The notes beneath the pieces are model-generated. The model ran no database searches, was not told where the DNA came from, and saw only the letters and a list, made by a program, of their open reading frames with translations. Shown in pieces: positions 33,017-38,724 of a DNA stretch of 38,724 bases. Position 1 is the stretch's first letter, and each line of letters starts with the position of its first letter. Made by a program: the position numbers and the translations under genes. Origin of the DNA: a virus; IMG/VR virus record IMGVR_UViG_3300050132_000108, positions 1 through 38,724 of that record. The stretch is one strand, 5' to 3'.

Positions 33017-33349
33017 ATGGCTACGTTTATATACCATTTTAGGACTGACCTCTCTAAACTGTATGAAATGCTTGCACTCCGTGAAATGGGTTGGTCGTAC
33101 ACTGCCCTCGCAGAACGCTACAACTGCCCCAAACTCACCATACGCTACCTTTCTAGGAAGTATGGCCTTGGTCACGAGATAGTAACTGTAACGGTTGACC
33201 GACAACGATACCTTCGTGCCACCACCCAGCCTTCCCCAGACGTTACAATAGGGCAGACAGAAGAGAAGATTTGTGAGGGTAAAACCTACGCACAATATCT
33301 CAAAGAAGAGGCAGAACGGAAGTATCGAAGATTAAACCCAAACCTATGA
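33017..33349 (+). CDS. Helix-turn-helix protein, possible regulator
   Basis: A 110-aa protein. Residues 10-50 read LSKLYEMLALREMGWSYTAL, AERYNCPKLTIRYLSRKYGL, a classic HTH of the sigma/resolvase type. The C-terminal tail (KTYAQYLKEEAERKYRRLN) is charged. It could be the late-gene or operator regulator of this phage. A longer frame from 32999 would begin upstream of the -10. It overlaps the lysis peptidase start by 4 nt. Confidence 0.6.
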   Translation: MATFIYHFRTDLSKLYEMLALREMGWSYTALAERYNCPKLTIRYLSRKYGLGHEIVTVTVDRQRYLRATTQPSPDVTIGQTEEKICEGKTYAQYLKEEAERKYRRLNPNL

Positions 33350-34398
33350 ATAACAACGACCCGATTTCAATTCTCGGAATCCACCCATCGGGGGCAATTC
33401 CAAATACTCCTGACTCTCGTGACTATCCCGCTGTCTCACCAGAGATAGGCATGGCTCCTGTTCCTTTTGACTGGAATGTAGGCTATGAAGTTGAAAAAGA
33501 TACGGGTATCCGTGTAACCCGCAAAGACCAAGCACAGAGTGGTTCGTGTGGAGGACAAAGTATCTCAGAAGCAGCGCAGTCTCTCAGTGTTAAGTTTCTC
33601 GGCGAAAATAGCGAGAAGAGTGCAAAGGCTTACTACTCCCAGGTATACATCCCAGGTGGTGGTTCAAGCTCCCGTGCTCTAGCTGAAATCCTCATTAAGC
33701 AAGGCTTCTTCAAAGAAGAGTTGGTGCGTAGTTACCCCCAGGACGGTAGCGGCACAACAGAAGCCTTCATGGAGAGGCCCCAGGACATCACACAAGGCGC
33801 TAGGAGCGATGCAGCACCCTCTGCTGGTCTCTTTGCCTATGTGTACCCACAAGTGACCATAGACGCCATTGGACAGGCTGTACGCGACCACCAAGGAGTG
33901 TTCATCGGGATACATGGCTACAACAACGGCACCTGGCTTTCAAGTAATCCTAGTACCAAGGAAGTAGGTAGCCCCTGGGCACACTTCATGGTGGTTATCG
34001 GGGCAAAGCTAATTAACGGCAAAAAGAACCTCATTTGCCTGCAAAGCTGGGGACCAGACGCACCAGACGCTACACAAATTCAGTACATTAGCGAAGACCA
34101 CTTCACCGCAGGGCATATCTGGGACGCTATCGCCTTTGTGTATGCTCCTATGCCGCCACACCCAAAGCATGTGTTCAATGTAACCATGGTGTATGGGCAG
34201 ACAAGTGATGAGGTACGCGCTATGCAGGCCTTGTTTGCCAATGACGGGGTGTTCAACCTAAATCCAACGGGATTCTATGGCCCTGCAACGGCTCTAGCTG
34301 TCCTCAAGTTCCGCACAAAGCATGGGATAGACAGTTCCACTGACAAATACGGACACTCAGTAGGGCCGTCCACACGTAAGGTTATGAACACCTTGTGA
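33346..34398 (+). CDS. Papain-like peptidase fused to peptidoglycan-binding domain (candidate endolysin)
   Basis: A 350-aa protein. Residues 55-270 are a C1A-type cysteine peptidase: Q62 and C68 in DQAQSGSCGGQS (the oxyanion Gln six before Cys, as in papain), H213 in WAHFMVVIGA, and QSWGPD at 233-238 where papains have NSWG. Residues 282-350 are a PG_binding_1 domain (SDEVRAMQALFANDGVF, GFYGPATALAVLKFR). It lies directly before a holin-like gene. It would cut peptide links of the wall or surface proteins. No signal peptide is seen, so release would need the holin. Confidence 0.75.
   Translation: MNNNDPISILGIHPSGAIPNTPDSRDYPAVSPEIGMAPVPFDWNVGYEVEKDTGIRVTRKDQAQSGSCGGQSISEAAQSLSVKFLGENSEKSAKAYYSQVYIPGGGSSSRALAEILIKQGFFKEELVRSYPQDGSGTTEAFMERPQDITQGARSDAAPSAGLFAYVYPQVTIDAIGQAVRDHQGVFIGIHGYNNGTWLSSNPSTKEVGSPWAHFMVVIGAKLINGKKNLICLQSWGPDAPDATQIQYISEDHFTAGHIWDAIAFVYAPMPPHPKHVFNVTMVYGQTSDEVRAMQALFANDGVFNLNPTGFYGPATALAVLKFRTKHGIDSSTDKYGHSVGPSTRKVMNTL
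33595..33607. repeat. Diverged 13-bp motif TTTCTCGGCGAAA
   Basis: Two mismatches from the palindrome, in coding sequence. A weak member. Confidence 0.25.
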
Positions 34399-34413
34399 TT
34401 AATCGTTAATAGT

Positions 34414-34419
34414 TATACT
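34414..34419 (+). promoter_or_regulatory. -10 of holin-like gene, leaderless
   Basis: TATACT ends 6 nt before the ATG at 34426. A TTGTGA at 34393 is only 15 bp upstream, so the -35 is uncertain. Confidence 0.5.
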
Positions 34420-34425
34420 TAACTC

Positions 34426-34611
34426 ATGAAATCTATATTTCAATCAAAGACAGTTTGGCTCGCAATTGGACAGTTCGTTGTTGGCTTCCTCGCACTCTTT
34501 ACCGCGTCGTTTGGTGCATACATCCCTGCATCAGCACTCGGTTTGATTGTGATGGTTAAGTCAGTTATCGACATCTATATGCGCTCTATTACTACCCAAC
34601 CAGTCGGGTAG
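34426..34611 (+). CDS. Holin-like membrane protein
   Basis: A 61-aa protein with a basic N-terminus (MKSIFQSKTVW) and two hydrophobic helices (LAIGQFVVGFLALFTASFGA; PASALGLIVMVKSVIDIYM), the size and shape of small phage holins. Its position between peptidase and lysozyme supports that it opens the membrane at lysis. Confidence 0.65.
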   Translation: MKSIFQSKTVWLAIGQFVVGFLALFTASFGAYIPASALGLIVMVKSVIDIYMRSITTQPVG

Positions 34612-34686
34612 TACTTACTGAAACGGCATACCAAGTACACGTAGTGTCGCTACGCTGGAAAGGTTGAGAACTCGGTACGACGTGCG

Positions 34687-35172
34687 ATTTCGCAGATAAA
34701 ATCTAAAACACTTTCAGCAGTTGTAATACTAGGACTTATCTTTTATTGGCTGATGCCGCTAATGGCAAACGCTATGACGATAGATAGTCAGAAGATATAC
34801 ACAACTTCTCCCGTAGAAAGTGTTGCACTCGTACCTACTAACGCTATAGTTAGCGTGTCAGAGCCAGCGAAAGCCCGTTCTGATGTTATAACGGCCGTAG
34901 GGATAGCCACTTCTAGCGAGGTGGCTTCTCTGATTTTAGAGACCTTTCCAGAAGCCCCCAGAATGCTCCAGGTGGCCATTGCAGAGTCAGACTTAGTAAC
35001 TACCGCAAAGAACCCCAAAAGCTCTGCCACGGGTATTTTTCAGGTTTTAAACGGTACACGAGACGCGTATCACTGTGGCGACCAAACGATAGCTGAAGAA
35101 AGTATCAAATGTGCTCGTAAAATATATGACGCCGAAGGCTATAAGCCATGGCGAAGTTCAGGTAATTGGTAG
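34687..35172 (+). CDS. Lysozyme-like (SLT-type) lysis enzyme with signal anchor
   Basis: The C-terminal 70 residues hold a lysozyme/transglycosylase core: QVAIAESDLVTTAKNPKSS with likely catalytic Glu in AESD, ATGIFQVLNGT, and CARKIYDAEGYKPW. The first ATG in frame is 34753, but the frame upstream encodes a perfect signal segment (KSKTLSAVVILGLIFYWL then MPLMANA). No ATG, GTG or TTG exists there; the best head is ATT at 34687 (161 aa). Either a rare start is used or the anchor is lost (139 aa from 34753). The enzyme would cut wall glycan after export. Confidence 0.65.
   Translation: MSQIKSKTLSAVVILGLIFYWLMPLMANAMTIDSQKIYTTSPVESVALVPTNAIVSVSEPAKARSDVITAVGIATSSEVASLILETFPEAPRMLQVAIAESDLVTTAKNPKSSATGIFQVLNGTRDAYHCGDQTIAEESIKCARKIYDAEGYKPWRSSGNW
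34688..34700. repeat. Diverged 13-bp motif TTTCGCAGATAAA
   Basis: Two mismatches from the palindrome, at the head of the lysozyme frame. It is followed by ATCTAAA like the 27830 copy. Confidence 0.4.
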
Positions 35173-35229
35173 TCGTACCACTTGGGGACAGTAAATGAAG
35201 AGTATTTTGAATGAGGAAGGAGAAGTACA

Positions 35230-35316
35230 ATGCTCATTGTCTACGTCAGTCTCGCCACGTTCGCCATCTGGTATGCCCGAGGGTTTTGGAAAGCCCTCCC
35301 CTCTAACCACATTTAG
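35230..35316 (+). CDS. Micro membrane peptide, 28 aa
   Basis: MLIVYVSLATFAIWYARGFW plus 8 residues: one TM helix. A strong Shine-Dalgarno (AAGGAG) lies 7 nt before the ATG, unlike most genes here. It lies in the lysis region, so it may be a lysis accessory or spanin-like peptide. Confidence 0.5.
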   Translation: MLIVYVSLATFAIWYARGFWKALPSNHI

Positions 35317-35326
35317 GGGATATACT

Positions 35327-35488
35327 ATGTCATGCCTCGGCTGTACCTATTATTGGCAGAACAAACTTTCTTGTACCAACAAATGCCCTCGAAAGGAACC
35401 TGCTCGTGCGATACTTTCTCTCAACACTCGCCGGCGCCGTGCTCGCAACCGCGTTCTGGTACCTGTACGAAGCGAATTACCCACCTGA
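35327..35488 (+). CDS. Small Cys-rich basic protein
   Basis: A 53-aa protein beginning MSCLGCTYYWQNKLSCTNKC, two paired cysteines that could bind zinc, then an Arg-rich tail. An AGGGGA lies 6 nt before the ATG. A longer frame from 35195 exists but shows no conserved start. It overlaps the next micro-gene in another frame. Confidence 0.4.
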   Translation: MSCLGCTYYWQNKLSCTNKCPRKEPARAILSLNTRRRRARNRVLVPVRSELPT

Positions 35489-35507
35489 TGATTATTTTCG
35501 TCGGTAA
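35406..35507 (+). CDS. Micro membrane peptide, 33 aa, nested
   Basis: GTG at 35406 opens MRYFLSTLAGAVLATAFWYL and 13 more residues: one TM helix with a Pro/Asp-rich tail. AAAGGA lies 8 nt before the start. It is embedded out of frame in the 35327 gene, as spanin subunits often are (Rz/Rz1). Confidence 0.45.
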   Translation: MRYFLSTLAGAVLATAFWYLYEANYPPDDYFRR

Positions 35508-35542
35508 TGGCAAAAGGCCGGAAAGGATGGTGAGAATTATCT

Positions 35543-35579
35543 CCGCACACTAAACATACCTGGTGTGCGGTTCTTTTTC
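35543..35579 (+). terminator. Intrinsic terminator closing the late operon
   Basis: CCGCACAC (35543-35550) pairs with GTGTGCGG (35563-35570), an 8-bp perfect stem with a 12-nt loop, then TTCTTTTTC. It ends the plus-strand unit where the minus-strand genes converge. Confidence 0.85.
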
Positions 35580-35618
35580 TTCAAATGGAACCAGACTCTG
35601 CGGAGAGTACGAGTGGTC

Positions 35619-35801
35619 TTATCTCGCGTTTCTTGTGGCACCAGGTTTCGCCATATTCTTTAGCCAGTCTCTCCAAGAGACAAGCTCACGTTCATAATCT
35701 TGCGCTGCGCCTTCTTTACCTGAGTCAAAACCTAGGTTGTAGGCTGCTTTTTCGTTAGAGTTTTGCTTTATTACCATGCGTAGCGGGTCGTAAGTTTTCA
35801 T
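35619..35801 (-). CDS. Small hypothetical protein
   Basis: A 60-aa protein (MKTYDPLRMVIKQNSNEKAA...) with a helical GFDSGKEGAAQDYERELVSW part. It is unrecognised and is the last gene of the minus-strand early unit. Confidence 0.5.
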   Translation of the reverse strand: MKTYDPLRMVIKQNSNEKAAYNLGFDSGKEGAAQDYERELVSWRDWLKNMAKPGATRNAR

Positions 35802-35809
35802 ACATCTAT

Positions 35810-36118
35810 TTACTTATCGAGTAATGCTTTCAAGCGTGTGTCTGCTTGTTTCATGAGGCTTTCACGATAGTAGCTTTTCTGCGCCTCATTATTTGTGGTT
35901 ACTATCTCTCGTGGCCAATCCCACAACACTTCGTTCTTTAGAACCTTCCTCGCCTCTTCTATAGCTGCCGTGAAGACGTGGGCGACTAGTTCATCACTTT
36001 GAACCAATCTTGCTTGGCAACCTGAACAACGTTCATAGCCGCTTCCAGGGCACGGGTGTCGGAAGATATATTGCTCACGAGCCTCTTCCTGTAAGTTCTG
36101 TAGGGGATTGTTGGTCAT
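35810..36118 (-). CDS. Hypothetical protein with CxxC
   Basis: A 102-aa protein with HPCPGSGYERCSGCQARL, a zinc-ribbon-like cluster near residue 21, then a charged helix. It overlaps the upstream gene's stop by 4 nt. Small phage early proteins of this shape occur widely; function is unknown. Confidence 0.55.
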   Translation of the reverse strand: MTNNPLQNLQEEAREQYIFRHPCPGSGYERCSGCQARLVQSDELVAHVFTAAIEEARKVLKNEVLWDWPREIVTTNNEAQKSYYRESLMKQADTRLKALLDK

Positions 36119-36507
36119 ATCTCATCTACATTACGTAGTGCGTTAGAGATTCCTGACTTCCAAGCTTCTAACTCTTCGACTCGTGCGCTGATTTCGGAAA
36201 TTTGAGAAGACAAAGTACTAAGATTCAGAGTGCTATTCTCAGGTTCTGAAGTCTGAGTACTTGCGCAGCGGAGCGACGGACGGCGGCCGCCCCACGCGTC
36301 GCCGAGCCAGAGCCAGAGCAGCCCGACCTGACCGCCGCGCTCGATGAGACACGGCACGAGCAGGTTGCCACTGCGGTTCCGAACGACAGTCCCCCATCCG
36401 TAGATATACTTTCCTTTCCATCCTTCTGGCAGTAGTTCAGGGTGCTTTTCAAGATACTGGAGTGTAGCAAGATTTGCTGACTGCTCGTTGCTCAACCGCT
36501 CGCGCAT
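36115..36507 (-). CDS. Hypothetical protein with a GC-rich middle
   Basis: A 130-aa protein: N-terminal helix (QSANLATLQYLEKHPELLPEG), a Trp/Gly-rich beta part (RNRSGNLLVPCLIERGGQVG, LLWLWLGDAWGGRRPS) and a coiled coil at the C-terminus (SSQISEISARVEELEAWKSG). The bases for the middle (36261-36360) are 75% G+C, far above the surroundings, so this part was probably acquired from a GC-rich source. Confidence 0.55.
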   Translation of the reverse strand: MRERLSNEQSANLATLQYLEKHPELLPEGWKGKYIYGWGTVVRNRSGNLLVPCLIERGGQVGLLWLWLGDAWGGRRPSLRCASTQTSEPENSTLNLSTLSSQISEISARVEELEAWKSGISNALRNVDEI

Positions 36508-36531
36508 GACGGTACCCGAGAGGTACGAAGT

Positions 36532-36648
36532 CTATTGTTCTTTTTCAAGATGAAGTGAGAGGGTAGACGGGTCAAATGAGGTGATACCGTTGTCGTATTC
36601 GATTGTTGCCCATTCAGGGAGGATTGGTTTTTTGAGTTTTGTTTTCAT
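36532..36648 (-). CDS. Small hypothetical protein, 38 aa
   Basis: MKTKLKKPILPEWATIEYDN plus 18 residues. The start context TAGACTTATGA is shared with the next upstream gene, and both proteins begin M-x-x-K-L-x-K-P. It starts 4 nt after that gene's stop. Function is unknown. Confidence 0.5.
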   Translation of the reverse strand: MKTKLKKPILPEWATIEYDNGITSFDPSTLSLHLEKEQ

Positions 36649-36652
36649 AAGT

Positions 36653-36832
36653 CTATTCAGGATTATGTTGGGTGAGTGGCTCAAAAGATACTGTATGTCC
36701 TGTTGGGAACACTACTTTAATTGCCGCTCCGTCATTTCTAATGTAGAGAGACGTTCCGAATGTAACTACATCTTTTGGAAGCTTTACTATTTCGTAGTCT
36801 TCAAATCCAGGTTTTGCCAGCTTCTTTCTCAT
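36653..36832 (-). CDS. Small beta-rich hypothetical protein, 59 aa
   Basis: MRKKLAKPGFEDYEIVKLPK then a likely beta hairpin (TSLYIRNDGAAIKVVFPTGH). It shares its start context with 36532-36648. It is unrecognised. Confidence 0.55.
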   Translation of the reverse strand: MRKKLAKPGFEDYEIVKLPKDVVTFGTSLYIRNDGAAIKVVFPTGHTVSFEPLTQHNPE

Positions 36833-36850
36833 AAGTCTAGGTACGGAAGG

Positions 36851-36928
36851 TTAGTCTTCAATGCCATCTGCGTGAGTAAAATCATCTGGTTCTTCAAGCA
36901 TTTCACGGTCTAGATCAAGGTCGTCCAT
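36851..36928 (-). CDS. Acidic micro-protein, 25 aa
   Basis: MDDLDLDREMLEEPDDFTHA plus 5 residues, very acidic. It starts 1 nt after the upstream membrane protein's stop. Such acidic peptides can mimic DNA or inhibit host proteins, but there is no direct evidence. Confidence 0.4.
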   Translation of the reverse strand: MDDLDLDREMLEEPDDFTHADGIED

Positions 36929-36929
36929 A

Positions 36930-37199
36930 TTAGTTGCAGATAGTGAGTAATGTTTGCTTGGCAGACGTGCCGTTCAAAGCTGGATCAGTGAGATGAGAGC
37001 ACATCTCTGTCTTGTTTGAGTATTCTTCTGCGTGAGCTTTTGGAGTAAGCAGAGGCTCTACCACGAAGTGAAGGATAGTCCCGAGTAGGACTCCCATAAG
37101 AACTATCCAAAAGAGTACATCTGACTTCTCTTTTTTCTGTCTGCGCAAAGGAGCTTCAATCTCGTTTATAAAGGAACTTGGAAAGTTGTAGTTAGGCAT
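36930..37199 (-). CDS. Single-pass membrane protein
   Basis: An 89-aa protein with a basic N-terminus (LRRQKKEKS), one TM helix (DVLFWIVLMGVLLGTILHFV) and an outside tail with two Cys. A frame from 37226 exists, but its ATG would touch the -10 (TATACT ATG) and lie before the transcription start. The ATG at 37199 leaves a normal leader of about 20 nt, like that of 4763. First gene of the minus-strand unit. Confidence 0.6.
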   Translation of the reverse strand: MPNYNFPSSFINEIEAPLRRQKKEKSDVLFWIVLMGVLLGTILHFVVEPLLTPKAHAEEYSNKTEMCSHLTDPALNGTSAKQTLLTICN

Positions 37200-37222
37200 A
37201 TGTTTGTGGGTTACGTTTACTT

Positions 37223-37255
37223 TCATAGTATATATTCTGTTATTATTCTTGTATA
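37223..37255 (-). promoter_or_regulatory. Promoter and operator copy 3
   Basis: Minus strand: -35 TATACA (37255-37250), 17-bp spacer, -10 TATACT (37232-37227), inside TCATAGTATATATTCTGT, which matches the 18-bp palindrome at 15 of 18. After the -10 the leader reads ATGAAAGTAAAC-TAA-like, almost the same as after the 4790 promoter. Confidence 0.65.
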
Positions 37256-37260
37256 GTCCC

Positions 37261-37289
37261 TATACAGATAGGTGGGGATAACTTACAAT
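37261..37289 (+). promoter_or_regulatory. Promoter of exonuclease gene, leaderless
   Basis: -35 TATACA (37261-37266), 17-bp spacer, -10 TACAAT (37284-37289), then 7 nt to ATG 37297. Confidence 0.5.
37273..37281 (-). promoter_or_regulatory. DnaA-box variant near divergent promoters
   Basis: TTATCCCCA on the minus strand (one mismatch from TTATCCACA), 40 bp upstream of the minus -10 at 37227-37232. Confidence 0.4.
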
Positions 37290-37296
37290 ATACTAT

Positions 37297-37785
37297 ATGA
37301 ACATCTTTCTTGATACTGAAACAAACAGCCTGGCGCAACCTTATTTAGTAGAGCTGGCTTGTAACGAGTTTACTATACGATGCCGTCCTCAAGCTCCTAT
37401 AGATAATGGCGCAATGGCGGTGAATCATATTACCAATGAGGAAGTTGCGGACTTGCCGCTTTTTCGAGAGCATCCACTATATAGGGCAATTAAGGCAATG
37501 TTAGAAGATCCCGCAAACACGGTCATAGCCCACAATGTGGCTTTTGATTTACGTGTGCTTGAGAATGAAGATATACTTCCATATAACTTTATTTGCACCA
37601 AAGAGCTTGCGAAGAAGAAATGGCCTGACGCATCGTCGCACAGTCTACAGAACTTGCGCTACTGGCTAAAGCTCGACGGTGGGGACGCACACACCGCAGG
37701 TGGCGATGTAAAGACTCTAAAGGCACTCTGGGAGGCTCTACACACTGATGGTGCTGATGGCACGAGCACGAGTACTGGTAAGTGA
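37297..37785 (+). CDS. DnaQ-like 3'-5' exonuclease (DEDDh)
   Basis: A 162-aa nuclease with all DEDDh residues: D6 and E8 in FLDTETN, D84 in HNVAFDLRVL, H132 and D137 in DAHTAGGDVKTL. It likely proofreads or trims 3' ends in replication. It is the only plus-strand gene in this region. Its last 48 bp overlap the end of the convergent nuclease gene. Confidence 0.9.
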   Translation: MNIFLDTETNSLAQPYLVELACNEFTIRCRPQAPIDNGAMAVNHITNEEVADLPLFREHPLYRAIKAMLEDPANTVIAHNVAFDLRVLENEDILPYNFICTKELAKKKWPDASSHSLQNLRYWLKLDGGDAHTAGGDVKTLKALWEALHTDGADGTSTSTGK

Positions 37786-38133
37786 ACGTCGCGTGCTCCG
37801 TTCACGTTCTAATAAGAACGCAGCCATGTCTATGAAGTGAAATGAGTCAGAGTATTTTATGACTACGAACGCCGGCTCATTGCGCAGGTATATATAGTCC
37901 GACTCACCGCCTACACCCTGCACGCGAACGAGTACGCCCTTATCACTCTTGACAGCCATACCGAACGCAACCTGCTCCGGTGCCACTTCGGAAAACAGTA
38001 TACTGTCAGTCTTAGTCTGTTTCGTCTCAATAGCGCAGGTAATAATAGGATTCGCAGCAAGCCACTTGCGTAGTTTTAGGCCAAACTCTGCCTCTCGTGT
38101 TTTGTACTGCTTAGGTAAATCAGGTAACTGCAT
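37738..38133 (-). CDS. Phage nuclease / resolvase-like protein
   Basis: A 131-aa protein. The motif CAIETKQTKTDSILFSEV, with E-x-K, and VGGESDYIYLRNEPAFVVIKY match a common phage nuclease family often called Holliday-junction-resolvase-like. ATG 38133 (MQLPDLPKQYKTRE) overlaps the helicase stop, the usual coupling here. The last 20 residues (Ser/Thr/Arg-rich) overlap the exonuclease gene and look like a run-on. Confidence 0.7.
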   Translation of the reverse strand: MQLPDLPKQYKTREAEFGLKLRKWLAANPIITCAIETKQTKTDSILFSEVAPEQVAFGMAVKSDKGVLVRVQGVGGESDYIYLRNEPAFVVIKYSDSFHFIDMAAFLLERERSTRRSLTSTRARAISTISV

Positions 38134-38724
38134 GAGGATTAAAGTTTTCCGCACGCTGATAAGACTCTAGTATCTTTTTATCCCATCTGCCTCCGAGCAG
38201 ATAGATTATCTCTATGTCACGCAGGTGTGTTGGGTGCCGCTGTCTGCCATGAATCTGTACGTTGTTCACATAGCTCCAATCCATAGATGCAAACACCATA
38301 GTACCAAACATGTACCCGTCCCAGCCTTCACAGAGCGCGCTTTGCACAAGTAGATAGCACTCGTCTGCCTCTTGTGCCGCTTGTATGGTCGCCGCTTGGT
38401 CTTTCGTTCTGCCATCAAGAATGAATACCGGCTTATACTCCTTGAGCTGCTTTGCGAGGATATCGAGCTGTTCGGTGTATTTACATACGACTATCACTTT
38501 GCGGTATTCCAGCTCTAGTATCTCTTTGTGCTTGTTCACCTGCTCTGCGCGGTGCTCATGCGCCCAGGTAACAATTTCATCAGTTGGTTTCTTGTACGGC
38601 TTCTGCTTAATGATAACGGTGCGGCTTGTTGCTGGCGGCAATGTATCCACCACGTCTTTTAGCGAAACGGTATCGGTGTACTCCTTGACATACGGTTGCA
38701 TACGAGTACGCCAGTCATGCTTGG
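38120..38724 (-). CDS. SF2 helicase, C-terminal part
   Basis: The frame continues off the right edge, so the N-terminal ATPase half is outside. Visible are the second RecA-like domain: VIVVCKYTEQLDILAKQLKE (motif IV area), VQSALCEGWDGYMF (motif V) and NVQIHGRQRHPTHLR (motif VI, Q-x-x-G-R-x-x-R-like). SNF2/DEAD-type phage helicases look like this. It acts in early DNA metabolism. Confidence 0.8.
   Translation of the reverse strand, partial: KHDWRTRMQPYVKEYTDTVSLKDVVDTLPPATSRTVIIKQKPYKKPTDEIVTWAHEHRAEQVNKHKEILELEYRKVIVVCKYTEQLDILAKQLKEYKPVFILDGRTKDQAATIQAAQEADECYLLVQSALCEGWDGYMFGTMVFASMDWSYVNNVQIHGRQRHPTHLRDIEIIYLLGGRWDKKILESYQRAENFNPHAVT

Noticed and set aside
32872-33102. Minus-strand ORF opposite the HTH gene
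   Set aside because: It overlaps the promoter and start of the HTH gene and has shadow-like composition.
35195-35488. 97-aa version of the Cys-rich protein
   Set aside because: Its first 44 residues overlap a better micro-gene and show Ser/Pro-rich shadow composition.
36275-36300. Cloning-adapter contamination (NotI- and MluI-like sites)
   Set aside because: The patch stays in frame within a plausible protein, and no longer vector-like sequence is visible.
1-38724. Window as a closed circular genome
   Set aside because: Joining the ends puts the right-edge helicase and left-edge gene in different frames, and the helicase meets a stop (14-16) without its N-terminal half. No terminal repeat is seen.
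1-38724. Alternative genetic code (UGA or UAA recoded)
   Set aside because: TGA ends several intact genes (e.g. 8697) in normal places, and the single internal TAA at 17534 is isolated.

Overview
This window reads as most of the genome of a lytic, tailed dsDNA phage with podovirus-like parts (adaptor, nozzle, ejection proteins), probably infecting a Patescibacteria (CPR)-type bacterium. The host call is inference. It rests mainly on a signal-peptide-bearing, S74-tipped fibre (20313-22313) with 'GIG(S/T)SSPS.KL' repeats of the kind common in Patescibacteria surface proteins. TGA is used as a normal stop, so a host that recodes UGA as Gly is unlikely. No integrase, CRISPR array or tRNA was seen. 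Both ends cut through genes and do not join in frame, so the window is not a closed circle.

Layout. (1) 1-4763, minus strand, early replication block: ssDNA-binding-like protein, PD-(D/E)XK nuclease, YozE-like protein, AAA+ ATPase/helicase and a primase with unusual domain order, plus a separately transcribed coiled-coil protein ending at a terminator. (2) 4.8 kb is a divergent promoter hub with a DnaA box and an 18-bp palindrome. (3) 4870-8309, plus strand: small accessory genes, then a phage-encoded GroEL and GroES. (4) 8314-32870, plus strand, morphogenesis: TerS, TerL, portal, scaffold, major capsid, decoration-like proteins, coiled-coil proteins, fibres, nozzle-like and adaptor-like tail proteins, two internal virion proteins. 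Three HNH endonuclease genes interrupt the block (8694; 17390, broken by a stop codon; 28756, antisense). (5) 33017-35507, plus strand: an HTH protein and a lysis module (papain-like peptidase fused to a peptidoglycan-binding domain, a holin-like protein, a lysozyme-like protein and nested micro-genes), closed by a strong terminator at 35543. (6) 35619-38724, mostly minus strand: small early genes, a DEDD exonuclease on plus, a phage nuclease and the C-terminal half of an SF2 helicase.

Regulation is the most novel part. Early promoters carry TTATCC(A/C)C boxes (DnaA-box consensus) at fixed distances, and three minus-strand promoters share a palindrome covering a TATACT -10. Several promoter-proximal genes start 6-8 nt after a -10 box, so their mRNAs should be leaderless, and most other genes lack a Shine-Dalgarno sequence. 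A 13-bp palindrome, TTTCGC(A/T)GCGAAA, with near copies recurs about nine times, often at gene boundaries.
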